The notes under the pieces were generated by a model. The model had not been told where the DNA came from. It saw nothing but the letters and a program-made list of their open reading frames with translations, and did not search any database. DNA of 64,000 nucleotides from contig NZ_JAVXZY010000012.1 of assembly GCF_032337115.1 (NCBI RefSeq), positions 1 to 64,000 on the forward strand, in the 5' to 3' direction. Below, one piece after another: positions 6,739 through 15,542 of this stretch. Within the stretch, counting starts at the first letter, position 1, and each line of letters begins with the position of its first letter. Source of the stretch: Roseateles_C aquae. GTDB lineage: Bacteria > Pseudomonadota > Gammaproteobacteria > Burkholderiales > Burkholderiaceae_C. The translations under genes and the position numbers were made by a program.

Positions 6739-9501
6739 TCAGGCGCCGCGCAGCCTGCTCAGCGCGGCTTTGTCGTCGGCATTGAGCTGCTCGGGGCGCA
6801 GGTTCTTGATCAATTCAGCGGCACCGGCCTTGTCGCCGCTGGCATTGAGCGCACTGGCCAGATGCAGGCGGATGCTGGGCACCGTTGGGGCCAGATTGAA
6901 GGCGCTGCGCAGCAGCTTGGTGGCGGCTTCCTGTTTGCCGGCTTGAGCCAGGGCCAGGGCCAGGGTGTCCATCGCATTGGGATGATTGCCCGTCATCGCG
7001 ACGGCCTGTTGCGCGACCTCGACGGCGCCGGGCTTTTTGCTCTGCACCAGCGCCCATGCATAGTCGTTGAGCAGCGCCCCGTTGTTAGGTGCCAACTCGA
7101 CAGCGCGCTTCCAGTAGTCAAGGCTGGCCTCGACTTGGCCGTTGGCCATGGCACGCTGGGCTGCAAATTGCAGCACGCCAGGATGCTTGGGCAGATTGCG
7201 CAGCAGGGTCGCGAGTTCACTCTCCGCGGCGGGCTGACGTTTGGCTTGATCCAGGACGCTGATGCGTGCAATGGCCGCGGCCGGTATCGCACCAGCCTTG
7301 ACGGCTTCGCTGTATTGCTTCAACGCGTCGTCCAACTTGCCTTGGCGCAGCAGCACCTCACCTTCGAGCAACAGCGCCTCATTCTTCAGCTTTTCCTGCT
7401 GGCCCATTTGCTTGGCCACACTGATGGCCTCGCTGGGCTTGTCTTTGGCCACCAGGAGTGCCAGCGCGCGGTAGGCGCGGGCGTCGGTCGGATGGCTGGT
7501 CAACAGGCTGCGCAGCAGCGAGGCAGCCTCGTTGTGGCGGTTGGCGCCGGCCTCCATCTCGGCCAATTGCAGCTTCCAGTCATTGCGCAAGGGGCTGGCA
7601 GCCACGGCTTTGCGCCATGCCTCCAGCGCCGGGCTTTGCTTGCCCAGACGCTGGTAGGTAGTGGCCAGCAAGGCAACGGCAGTGGCTGGCGCGTTGTTGG
7701 CGGACGCGCCCGATTCCGCGGTGCTGATGGCCTTCTCGGGCTTGCCCGCCAGCAGATAGGCTTCGACAACCGTGTCTCGCAACTGGATGTCGTCGGGGAA
7801 CTGGCTCAGCCCTTGCTCAAGCACGCTCAGCGGCGACGGGTCCGTTTGTCCGGCGCGTTCGAGTTGGGCCGCATAGGCCATGAATGTCTGCGCCGGGCTG
7901 CCCTTGGTCTTGACGGCTTGCGCATAGCGAGTCAGCAACTCGGCGCGCTGTGCTTCATTGCTTGCCAGCAACTCCAGCGCCGATAGCGCAGGTGCGTAGG
8001 CAGGGTTCTTGTCGAGCACGGTTTGAACCTGCTTGCGCGCACCATCCGCATCACCCTGGGCGCGCAGCACTGCAGCCAGGGACAGCCGCGTTTGTGCTTG
8101 CTCAGGCTGTGCCTTGACCATGTCCTCGGCAAACTTGCGGGCCTCTGCAGGTTTCCCCAGGCGCAACACGGTGGCGATGATGCGGTCCTGCAGGCCTTGG
8201 TCGGTCGTGGCCTCGGCGGCGCGCTGCAGCAGTCCGAGGGTGGCTTCGGATTTGCCGCCCTGCAACTCGGCCATGCGCAGCAGGCTGTAGGCGTCTTTGG
8301 GGTCGCTCTTCAACAGGGCTTCCAAGGCCTGTGTGGCCAAACGGGCGTCGCGGCGCTGCAAGGCAACATCGGCCTTCAGCGACAGCAGCTGCTTGTTCTC
8401 GGCATCGAGCGCCAGACCATTGCGAATCATGTCATTCGCGTCGTTCAGGCGGCCGCTGCGCAAGTACGACTGGGCCAGCAACTGGATGCGCTGAATGGAG
8501 TTCGGGTGCTTTTTGCCGATCGACAGCAAGCGCTTTTCGGCCATCAGCGTCTCGCCCTTCTGCAGCTCGGCAGAGGCGGCAATCAGCGTCGCCGGTAGGT
8601 GGTCAGGTACACCCGCAAGTACCTTCAGCGCCGACGCGTGGGCCTCTTCGTAGCGCCCGGCCCGCGCCATCAGTGCCGCGTTCAGATACTGGGTCCAGAA
8701 ATAGCCAGGAGCCTGCTTGCGCAGCTTGTCGCGTTGAGCCGTCGCTTCCTCGATGCGGCCGGCGTTGAGCAAGGCCTCGCCGTATTCACCGATCAGGCCG
8801 CGGTTCCAGGGGGCCGCCTCATGCGCCTTCTGAATGGTCTTCAAAGCTTGTTCCCGCTGGCCCAGCGAGGACTGGACGCGGCTGGTCGCGCGCAAGACCC
8901 ACCAGTTGGCGGGCCCTTGTGCGTTCACGGCTTCCAGCTCAGCCAGGGCCTTTTCGCGCTGGCCATCGGCCAGCAGCAACTGGGCCTTGGCCAAGGACGC
9001 GGTGGGCGAAGGCGTGACGTCTTTCAGCTCCTCGCGCGCCTTGTCCGGGTGCTGCAGGGCCAGATGACCCAAGGCCAGCACCGCGTGCAATTCGCTATTG
9101 GCCGCCGGCGTGCTCAGCTTGCGATCGTGAAACTCCTGGTCAAGCTTGGCCACATCCATGCGGTCCAGCATCAGCAACGCGATGCGCGGTACCAGTTCGT
9201 CCTTGGGCGTGCTCTTCAGCGCCTGGCGCAGCTGGTGCTCGGCACCCAGCGTGTCGCCGGTGCGCTCCAGCGCGTCCGCGAGGGCGATGCGTACCTCGAG
9301 CGAATCGGGCTGGGCTTGGGCGGCATTCTTCAGCTCCACCACGGCTGTGGCGTATTCGCCCTTGCTCAAGCTCTGCTGGCCCTGAGCGAAGTGATCTGGC
9401 TTGCTGCAGGCCAGCAGCAGCGCCAGGCTCAGCAGGCTGAGGCGGCCGGCATGGCGTGGCAGACGGTGGGCGGTTTGGGTGCTGCGGAGTGTCTGAGGCA
9501 T
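6739..9501 (-). CDS. prsT: PEP-CTERM system TPR-repeat lipoprotein PrsT
   Basis: The protein has about 920 residues, beginning with a signal ending in lipobox LLLAC and followed by more than 20 tetratricopeptide-like helical pairs along its whole length (for example KGEYATAVVELKNAAQAQP and GKLDDALKQYSEAVKAG). This length and architecture match the TIGR02917 family, which co-occurs with exosortase and extracellular polysaccharide genes; it is likely a periplasm-facing scaffold for PEP-CTERM protein export or polysaccharide assembly. The ATG at 9513 is an alternative start; the frame continues further with a TTG that I reject. It follows a PEP-CTERM gene with two hairpins between them. No exosortase gene is in this window. 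Confidence 0.85.
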   Translation of the reverse strand: MPQTLRSTQTAHRLPRHAGRLSLLSLALLLACSKPDHFAQGQQSLSKGEYATAVVELKNAAQAQPDSLEVRIALADALERTGDTLGAEHQLRQALKSTPKDELVPRIALLMLDRMDVAKLDQEFHDRKLSTPAANSELHAVLALGHLALQHPDKAREELKDVTPSPTASLAKAQLLLADGQREKALAELEAVNAQGPANWWVLRATSRVQSSLGQREQALKTIQKAHEAAPWNRGLIGEYGEALLNAGRIEEATAQRDKLRKQAPGYFWTQYLNAALMARAGRYEEAHASALKVLAGVPDHLPATLIAASAELQKGETLMAEKRLLSIGKKHPNSIQRIQLLAQSYLRSGRLNDANDMIRNGLALDAENKQLLSLKADVALQRRDARLATQALEALLKSDPKDAYSLLRMAELQGGKSEATLGLLQRAAEATTDQGLQDRIIATVLRLGKPAEARKFAEDMVKAQPEQAQTRLSLAAVLRAQGDADGARKQVQTVLDKNPAYAPALSALELLASNEAQRAELLTRYAQAVKTKGSPAQTFMAYAAQLERAGQTDPSPLSVLEQGLSQFPDDIQLRDTVVEAYLLAGKPEKAISTAESGASANNAPATAVALLATTYQRLGKQSPALEAWRKAVAASPLRNDWKLQLAEMEAGANRHNEAASLLRSLLTSHPTDARAYRALALLVAKDKPSEAISVAKQMGQQEKLKNEALLLEGEVLLRQGKLDDALKQYSEAVKAGAIPAAAIARISVLDQAKRQPAAESELATLLRNLPKHPGVLQFAAQRAMANGQVEASLDYWKRAVELAPNNGALLNDYAWALVQSKKPGAVEVAQQAVAMTGNHPNAMDTLALALAQAGKQEAATKLLRSAFNLAPTVPSIRLHLASALNASGDKAGAAELIKNLRPEQLNADDKAALSRLRGA

Positions 9502-9535
9502 GGGCGATTCCATGAGCGAAGGCCACAAGGACAAA

Positions 9536-9554
9536 GGCCCGCTATTCGCGGGCC
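9536..9554 (-). terminator. Second hairpin between the PEP-CTERM gene and prsT
   Basis: GGCCCGC at 9536-9542 pairs with GCGGGCC at 9548-9554 across five bases, followed on the minus strand by TTTGTCC. It sits just upstream of prsT and downstream of a stronger terminator. It may be a second weak terminator or occlude the prsT start region. Confidence 0.45.
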
Positions 9555-9560
9555 CGGCGT

Positions 9561-9586
9561 AAAAAAGGCGCCCCGGGAGGCGCCTT
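9561..9586 (-). terminator. Rho-independent terminator of the PEP-CTERM gene
   Basis: On the minus strand GGCGCC, a six-base loop and GGCGCC are followed directly by TTTTTT. It lies 16 bases after the PEP-CTERM stop codon. prsT expression from the upstream promoter would depend on read-through. Confidence 0.85.
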
Positions 9587-9602
9587 CATCTTACAAGCCA
9601 GC

Positions 9603-10367
9603 TCAGGCTGCCTTGGCCTTGCGGCGGCGGCTCAGGCCAACGCCGGCCAGTGCCAGACCGACCAGGGCCAGCGATGCGGGCTCAGGCAGGGTGGTGTCGC
9701 CAGGGCCGCCGGAGACGGTACCGAAGCCGTCCAGGTAGACGTAACCAGCGTGGCCGCCGTAGGGGCAGTCAGCAGCCAGCAGGCTCAGCGTGTAGTCGTG
9801 ACCAGCGGTGACGTTGATGGTCTCGTCGATCCACTTGGTGTAGAACCAGCTGCCGGTCTGGCTGAAGATCGCGCCGTTGGTGGCCGAGTTGTACGAGATC
9901 GTCGTCAGCACCGAGTTGGTGGTGTTGTCGGTCAGCGTGATGGTGAAGTTGTCGGAATCGGTCGCGCCGTGCGAAGCCTGCAGAACGGCAGCCCACGAGA
10001 AGTTGATCGACGTACCGGAGTAGTTCGTGACCTTCTGTTGGATCAGCGAAACGCTGTAGTTGTTGACAGCGTTGTTGGTACGCACGGCGTGGTTGCCGTA
10101 ACGGACGGTGCTCAGGCCGGTAATGGCATCAACGCCACCGACGTTGGTGATGTCGTGCACGCCGTAGGCGGCGTTGTAGTAGGCGCCACCGGGCAGATAG
10201 TTGGCCGGGGTCAGGTCGGCCATATTGGCGGTGTTCCAGTAGCCAGCGCCAGTGGTCCAGCCGGTCAGGTCGCCCGACTCGAAGCCGCCGTTGTTGAAGC
10301 TGCCAGCGTGGGCAGCGCCGGCGGCCAGCAGGGCCACGCTCAGCGCGATTTGTGTCTTCTTGATCAT
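9603..10367 (-). CDS. PEP-CTERM sorted extracellular protein
   Basis: The protein has 254 residues with a signal peptide (MIKKTQIALSVALLAAGAAHA), a beta-rich Ser/Thr/Asn-rich body opening NNGGFESGDLTGWTT (as in DUF642/CBM-like surface proteins), and a C-terminal PEP-CTERM signal: LPEPASLAL, a hydrophobic helix and a RRRKAKA tail. Such proteins are processed by exosortase and reach the cell surface or matrix. I start at the ATG at 10367, which has AGGTGA upstream; the GTG three codons earlier is less likely. A sigma-54-like promoter lies about 70 bases upstream and a strong terminator directly follows, so it may be a highly expressed single-gene transcript. Confidence 0.9.
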   Translation of the reverse strand: MIKKTQIALSVALLAAGAAHAGSFNNGGFESGDLTGWTTGAGYWNTANMADLTPANYLPGGAYYNAAYGVHDITNVGGVDAITGLSTVRYGNHAVRTNNAVNNYSVSLIQQKVTNYSGTSINFSWAAVLQASHGATDSDNFTITLTDNTTNSVLTTISYNSATNGAIFSQTGSWFYTKWIDETINVTAGHDYTLSLLAADCPYGGHAGYVYLDGFGTVSGGPGDTTLPEPASLALVGLALAGVGLSRRRKAKAA

Positions 10368-10700
10368 GTCACTCACCTATGTTGATTAAACCGAAAGCGA
10401 GTCCCCGCCTGGGAACTGTAAGCAGTAGAGCAGCTTCCATGCCAAGGGCGTCCCACGTTCTTGGGGGGGTATCAAAAATCTTTTCAATTTCAACGACTTA
10501 GAAAGCAATCATTGGAGATATATCGCAACTCAAGACAGCGTTGTGACAGGGTTGTAAAGAAAGCCGACAGCGCGGGAGGCATACCGTCGGATTTAAGCAG
10601 CGCTCAAGTTCCTGTGGCGCGGGGCGCTATGTTGTAATGCCGCGCGCCGACTGGGCTCCCACCCCGGCGCCGGCGGGATTTGCCAATTTCTAGGATTGCC
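10368..10700. other. Divergent intergenic region with sigma-54-type promoter
   Basis: About 330 bases between the minus-strand PEP-CTERM gene and the plus-strand sulfotransferase gene. It holds the sigma-54-like element at 10440-10455 and an AT-rich block around 10470-10530 that would suit activator or bending-protein binding. No open frame in it looks real. Confidence 0.6.
10440..10455 (-). promoter_or_regulatory. Sigma-54 (-24/-12) promoter candidate for the PEP-CTERM gene
   Basis: The minus strand reads TGGGACGCCCTTGGCA. GG and GC are separated by the required ten bases, and 14 of 16 positions fit the TGGYACRNNNNTTGCW consensus. Transcription would start about 60 bases upstream of the ATG at 10367. 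PEP-CTERM/exopolysaccharide regulons often carry the sigma-54-dependent PrsK/PrsR pair, which supports the reading. Confidence 0.55.
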
Positions 10701-12230
10701 ATGAACAGCCCTTTGCAACGTGCCATCCAGGCATTCCAAGCTCAGCAGTATGAACAGGCGGCCTCGGCTTTCGAGCAGGCGTTGAGCGCGGATCCCGATG
10801 ACATCCAGGCCCGCGCGGGACTGGGCCAAAGCCTGTGCACGCTGGGGCGCCTGCATGAGGGGCTGGCGCTGTTGAACGAGGCCGGCGGCGATCTGCTGGA
10901 TCTGGCCGAAGATGATGGCCAGATTGGCTATGTGCTGGAGATCGTCCAGCAACTGCAGCAATTCGGTGATTTCATCTCGTCCCATCAGCTCTGCGATGCC
11001 GCCGTGAAGCTGGCGCCGGAAGACGCGCGCGGGCTGCAGCTGCTGGCCGTTGCGGCAGCTCAGTTGAACAAGAAGACCGAAGCACTCGATGCCGCGCAAC
11101 GCGCCGTCAGGCTGCAGCCGGACAATCAGATGTTGCAGGTACTGCTGGCCAGTGTCGAAGCCGATGGCGGCCAAGGCGAGCTGGCCGCCCAACGCCTGCA
11201 GGCCCTGTTAGCGCGGGGCCTGGCGCCGCGCGAGGCCTTTCGCGCCCACAAGGAGTTGGCCCGGGTACTCGACAAGCAGGGCCGTTTTGACCAGGTTTTT
11301 CCCCATCTGCATGCCTCGACCAAGGCCAGCCAGAGTCTGCCCGAGTACCAGCGTCATCCGGTGAATCTGCTGCCGATGATGATCAAGAGCCACCGGCTCG
11401 GGTTTGATCGGGAACTGCTGCAGCGCTGGAAGGGCGCTGCATTTGCCGCCGAAGCGCCGGCGCCCGTGTTTCTGATCGGCTTCTTCCGCTCCGGCACAAC
11501 GCTGACACAAGAAGTGCTCGACGCCCACCCGCGTCTGCATGTGGCGGATGAGGCCGATTTCGTCGCGGCCATGCATCGCGAGTTGCATCGCCTGCAGCCC
11601 GGACCGGCGAGCACGGCCGACAAACTGCGCCGACTCGATCTGGACGGCATTCAGCATTTACGGGCGTTCTACTGGCAACGGGCCCGCGACCGGCTGGGCC
11701 CGGATCTGCAGACCGACGGCTTTGTCGACAAGTTCACGCTCAATACCGTCGATCTGGGCCTGATCAGCTGTGTATTCCCCGATGCGCGCATCGTCTTTGT
11801 GATGCGCGACCCGCGCGACGTGTGCCTGAGCTGCTTCATGCAGCTGATGGCGCCATCGCCGGCGACCGTCCACCTGCTGGGCTGGACCAGCACGGCCGAG
11901 CTCTATGCCCAGGTGATGGGCTGGTGGATGCATGTGCGCGAGTTGATGGCGCCCAGCTATATCGAGTTCCGCTATGAGGACACGATTGCCGACTTCGAGG
12001 CCACCTTCCGCCGCGTGTTCGATTTCCTGGGTCTGGACTGGGACCCGGCGGTGGCCAGCTTCCATGAGCGGGCAGCGAAGAAATCGATCGCCAGCCCCAG
12101 CCGAGCCCAGGTCGCGCAGCCGCTGTACAGCTCCTCGGTGGCGCGCTGGCGCCACTTTGGCAGCGAGTTCAAACACATCGAGGCCTTGCTGACGCCTTTC
12201 GTCAAGGCCTTTGATTACGAGGCCTTTTGA
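10701..12230 (+). CDS. TPR-repeat sulfotransferase family protein
   Basis: The protein has 509 residues. Residues 1-180 form tetratricopeptide-like helical repeats (YEQAASAFEQAL then ARAGLGQSLCTLGRL). From about 245 a sulfotransferase fold carries the 5'-phosphosulfate loop FLIGFFRSGTTL (near residue 260) and the 3'-phosphate segment VMRDPRDVCLS (near 369), so it should use PAPS as donor. The N-terminal repeats probably recruit a protein or glycan acceptor. Genes of this type often accompany surface polysaccharide and PEP-CTERM systems, in line with the neighbours. The start is the ATG at 10701; an upstream in-frame extension of seven residues is not family-like. Confidence 0.8.
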   Translation: MNSPLQRAIQAFQAQQYEQAASAFEQALSADPDDIQARAGLGQSLCTLGRLHEGLALLNEAGGDLLDLAEDDGQIGYVLEIVQQLQQFGDFISSHQLCDAAVKLAPEDARGLQLLAVAAAQLNKKTEALDAAQRAVRLQPDNQMLQVLLASVEADGGQGELAAQRLQALLARGLAPREAFRAHKELARVLDKQGRFDQVFPHLHASTKASQSLPEYQRHPVNLLPMMIKSHRLGFDRELLQRWKGAAFAAEAPAPVFLIGFFRSGTTLTQEVLDAHPRLHVADEADFVAAMHRELHRLQPGPASTADKLRRLDLDGIQHLRAFYWQRARDRLGPDLQTDGFVDKFTLNTVDLGLISCVFPDARIVFVMRDPRDVCLSCFMQLMAPSPATVHLLGWTSTAELYAQVMGWWMHVRELMAPSYIEFRYEDTIADFEATFRRVFDFLGLDWDPAVASFHERAAKKSIASPSRAQVAQPLYSSSVARWRHFGSEFKHIEALLTPFVKAFDYEAF

Positions 12231-12233
12231 TCT

Positions 12234-13724
12234 TCAGGCGCTCAGCGGCCCGAACACCATGCGCGCACGGCCTGCCTGTTTGGCCTGGTAGAGCGCCGCG
12301 TCAGCGTCCTGCACCAGCGTTTGCGGCCGCTGCTGCACATCGGCCACGCAGGCGGCAACGCCAATGCTCAGGCTGACCCAAGGACGCACCGGAGAGGCGG
12401 CGTGGGCGATGGCGGCCAGGCGCAGGCTGTCCAGGCAGCGCTGCGCGACCACCTTGGCGCCTTCCAGCTCGGTGTCGACGAGCAGCACGACAAACTCTTC
12501 ACCGCCGTAGCGGCAGACCGATTCGATGCTGCGCCCGACACAGGCGCTGAGCAGGCTGGCGACGCGCCGCAGGCAGTCATCGCCGGCCACATGGCCGTAG
12601 TGGTCGTTGTATTGCTTGAAGTGATCGATGTCGACCAGCAAGAGCGCCAGCGGCTTGCCGGTGCGCGCACTGCGTTGCCATTCCTGGATCAGCAACTGGT
12701 CGAACAGGCGGCGATTGCCGACGCCAGTCAGGCCATCGGTGGTGGATTGGCGCGCCAGCAGCGCATTGGCCTCGCGCAGCCGCATTTCCTGGCGCTTGCG
12801 GTCGCTGAAGTCGGTGATGATGCAGACGAACAAATGGGTGGTGGCCGTCTTCACCTCGGCCACATTCATCTGCACCGTCAGCTCATGGCCCTCGCGATGT
12901 CGGGCGCTGAACTCCCGCTGCCTGCCCAGCAGGGCTTCCGGCTGCAGTTGCTCGGCGGTGGTCTGGGCGTTGCCTATCAGCATGCTCAGGTGCGCGCCCT
13001 GCATTTCCTGGGCGCTGAAGCCGAACAGATGCTGGCAGGCCGGGTTGACCTCGAGCATATGGCCCGAGGTGTCGAGGGTGACGATGGCGTTGGTGGCGGC
13101 GTGGATCAGCGCCTGCAGATGGGCCTGGCTGGCGGCCAGGCGTTGCTGTTCGTGGACCAGATCGCTGACGTCCATGCGCACGCCGACGATGCCGCCGCCG
13201 GGCATGCGGCGCTCATAAATGCGCAGCCATTTGTTGTCGTGCACCCGCTGCAGCAGGGCCTCACGCTGCTGGCCGCGCACCGTCTTGCGCTCGGCGATCC
13301 AAGCCTCTTCCCGCCCCTGGGCCTCAGGAATACCACCGCGTGCCAGCGAAGCACGCACCAACTCTTCGAAACTGGCGCCGCGTTCGAACTCGCGCAGCAT
13401 ATGGGGATAGATCTCGACCAGGCGGTGGTTGAAGGCAATCATCCGGTCGCGTTCGTCAAAGATCTCGACACTGGCGGGCAGCGCGTCAATCGCTTCGTCC
13501 AGCTGGTCGCGGGCGCGCTGCGCCAGCTCACGAGCCTGCGCCATGGCGATCCAGGCCAGGCCGCCCAGCAGCAGGCTGAGCACCAGGCCCGCCGCGCTCA
13601 ACCATGCGAGGGCCTCGCCGTCGTTCTTGCCGTAGAACGACTGCAGCAGCAGCAAGACCTGGACAATAAAAACCGCGCCCATGGCCACCTGGGGCCACCG
13701 GCGCAGCGCGTTCGAGCGAAACAT
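12234..13724 (-). CDS. Membrane diguanylate cyclase with two PAS domains
   Basis: The protein has 496 residues. Two transmembrane helices (about 12-34 and 41-62) are followed by two PAS-type sensory domains (about 78-190 and 200-310) and a C-terminal GGDEF domain. The active site GGEEF is near residue 405, preceded by DIDHFKQYND, so it should make cyclic di-GMP. The usual RxxD product-inhibition site ahead of GGEEF reads RSIE, so feedback inhibition may be weakened. The ATG at 13724 has a GGAG-rich ribosome site. It is tail to tail with the sulfotransferase gene (3 bases between stops). Confidence 0.9.
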   Translation of the reverse strand: MFRSNALRRWPQVAMGAVFIVQVLLLLQSFYGKNDGEALAWLSAAGLVLSLLLGGLAWIAMAQARELAQRARDQLDEAIDALPASVEIFDERDRMIAFNHRLVEIYPHMLREFERGASFEELVRASLARGGIPEAQGREEAWIAERKTVRGQQREALLQRVHDNKWLRIYERRMPGGGIVGVRMDVSDLVHEQQRLAASQAHLQALIHAATNAIVTLDTSGHMLEVNPACQHLFGFSAQEMQGAHLSMLIGNAQTTAEQLQPEALLGRQREFSARHREGHELTVQMNVAEVKTATTHLFVCIITDFSDRKRQEMRLREANALLARQSTTDGLTGVGNRRLFDQLLIQEWQRSARTGKPLALLLVDIDHFKQYNDHYGHVAGDDCLRRVASLLSACVGRSIESVCRYGGEEFVVLLVDTELEGAKVVAQRCLDSLRLAAIAHAASPVRPWVSLSIGVAACVADVQQRPQTLVQDADAALYQAKQAGRARMVFGPLSA

Positions 13725-13941
13725 CCTCAACTCCGGAACATTGGCTCGCGAGTGTGGCCTCGCCGAGCGTGAGACGCCATGCCTGCAAGCCCGTGTCGGC
13801 GCATCACCGTGTGCAATGCGTCACCAAAATTCAAAGCTGCCGGCGGCGAGGGCGCCACCCTATCAGTCGTCCAGTATCAGATGCCCTTATCCCCCTAAAG
13901 AGTGATCGCGTAAACCCTAGGTGCCTCGGGCTGGTGTCGGT

Positions 13942-15204
13942 TCAGGCGCCGCGGGTCACCGGCATCGCGATCTTGTTCGGATCCAGCTTCATATGCCGGG
14001 CCAGTTCCAGCTTGGCCAGTGAGTTGCGGTGGACTTCATCCGGGCCGTCGGCAAAACGCAGCGTGCGCTGATGCGCCCACATCAGCGCCAGCGGCGTGTC
14101 GTCGGACACGCCGGCACCGCCATAGACCTGCATGGCCCAGTCGATCACCTTCAGCGCCATATTCGGCGCCACGATCTTGATCATCGCAATCTCGGCCTTG
14201 GCGACCTTGTTGCCGACGGTGTCCATCATGTAAGCCGCCTTCAGCGTCAGCAGGCGGGCCTGTTCGATCATGCAGCGGGCCTCGGCGATGCGCTCCTGGG
14301 TAACGGTCTGCTGGGCAATCGTCTTGCCAAAGGCGACCCGCTTGATCGCGCGCTCGCACATCAACTCCAGCGCCCGCTCGGCGGCGCCGATCGAACGCAT
14401 GCAGTGGTGGATGCGCCCGGGGCCGAGCCGGCCCTGCGCGATCTCGAAGCCACGCCCTTCACCCAGCAGGACGTTGGAAGCCGGCACGCGCACGTTCTTC
14501 AGTTCGATCTCCATATGGCCGTGCGGCGCATCGTCATAACCGAATACCGGCAGATGGCGCTTGATCGTGATGCCCGGCGTGTTGGCCGGCACCAGCACCA
14601 TCGACTGCTGCTCATGGCGGCCGGCCTCCGGGTCGGTCTTGCCCATCACGATGTAGATGGCGCAGCGCGGATCGCCGGCACCGCTGGACCACCATTTGGT
14701 GCCGTTGATGACGAAGTCCTCACCGTCGCGCTCGATGCGGCATTGGATATTGGTGGCGTCGGAGGAGGCCACCTCGGGCTCGGTCATCAGGAAGGCCGAG
14801 CGGATCTCGCCGCGCAGCAGCGGCATCAGCCAGGCGTCCTTGTGGGCCTCGCTGCCGTAGCGTTCGATGGTTTCCATATTGCCGGTGTCAGGCGCCGAGC
14901 AGTTGAAGACCTCGGCGGCCCAGGACACGCGCCCCATGATTTCGCACAGCGGCGCGTATTCCAGATTGGACAGGCCTTCCGGCGCGCGGCTCGACTGCGG
15001 CAGGAACAGATTCCACAGCCCGGCGGCGCGCGCCAGGGGCTTCAACTCCTCGACCAGCCGGGTCGGGATCCAGGCATTGCCGGCGCGCCGGTTGGCCTCG
15101 ACCTCCTCGTGGAAGCGCCGTTCATTGGGGTAGATGTGCTGGTCGAAGAAGGCCAGCAGGCGCTCGCGCATCGCCTGCACCTTGGGGCTGTAGTCGAAGT
15201 CCAT
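13942..15204 (-). CDS. Acyl-CoA dehydrogenase (ACAD10/11-like)
   Basis: The protein has 420 residues, the normal length for the family. It has the N-terminal helical domain, a middle beta domain (AFLMTEPEVASSDATNI and GTKWWSSGAG binding FAD and substrate), and a C-terminal helical domain (QVYGGAGVSDDTPLA, LRFADGPDEVHRN). It oxidises an acyl-CoA to the enoyl-CoA with electrons passed to ETF. The substrate cannot be read from sequence. It is the last gene of a three-gene operon after a histidine phosphatase and an EthD-like protein. Confidence 0.9.
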   Translation of the reverse strand: MDFDYSPKVQAMRERLLAFFDQHIYPNERRFHEEVEANRRAGNAWIPTRLVEELKPLARAAGLWNLFLPQSSRAPEGLSNLEYAPLCEIMGRVSWAAEVFNCSAPDTGNMETIERYGSEAHKDAWLMPLLRGEIRSAFLMTEPEVASSDATNIQCRIERDGEDFVINGTKWWSSGAGDPRCAIYIVMGKTDPEAGRHEQQSMVLVPANTPGITIKRHLPVFGYDDAPHGHMEIELKNVRVPASNVLLGEGRGFEIAQGRLGPGRIHHCMRSIGAAERALELMCERAIKRVAFGKTIAQQTVTQERIAEARCMIEQARLLTLKAAYMMDTVGNKVAKAEIAMIKIVAPNMALKVIDWAMQVYGGAGVSDDTPLALMWAHQRTLRFADGPDEVHRNSLAKLELARHMKLDPNKIAMPVTRGA

Positions 15205-15227
15205 GGTTGTCGTCCTTCCGGAAGATG

Positions 15228-15240
15228 GGGTCAGGTCTTG
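15228..15240 (+). repeat. GGGTCAGGTCTTG motif, copy 1
   Basis: Exact copy within TGGGGTCAGGTCTTG. On the minus strand it supplies the last codons AAG ACC and the TGA stop of the EthD-like gene. Confidence 0.6.
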
Positions 15241-15542
15241 ATCTCGGCGAGCCGGAGTTGCGGCTGCAGATCGGTATAACGGCTGATATGCGCAGCCAGC
15301 TGCGGGCCGGCCTGGGCCAGCGCGGCACGGGCCTGGTCCAGTGTTTCAAATTGAGCTTGCGTGACGACGATGGCCTCGCCCTCGCGCGGCCCGTTGGGGT
15401 GGATCAGCCGCAAGGCCTCTAGCCGGGTCAGGCCCAAGGGGCCCAGCAGTTCGCGCGTTAGCGCCAGATGTTCGGTCTCGTAGATCTGGTGGTCGAAGCG
15501 GGCGCCGTCGCGCCAGACATAAGTGCCGGTGATGCAGATCAT
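15231..15542 (-). CDS. EthD-like dimeric alpha/beta-barrel protein
   Basis: The product is 103 residues and begins MICITGTYVW. The spacing of FDHQIYETEHLALTRELLGP and the C-terminal strand pattern suggest a ferredoxin-like EthD/NIPSNAP-type fold; no catalytic function can be assigned. Its ATG overlaps the stop of the upstream phosphatase gene (ATGA), showing translational coupling. It ends with KT and a TGA drawn from the repeated motif, so the current C terminus may have been set by that motif. Confidence 0.65.
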   Translation of the reverse strand: MICITGTYVWRDGARFDHQIYETEHLALTRELLGPLGLTRLEALRLIHPNGPREGEAIVVTQAQFETLDQARAALAQAGPQLAAHISRYTDLQPQLRLAEIKT

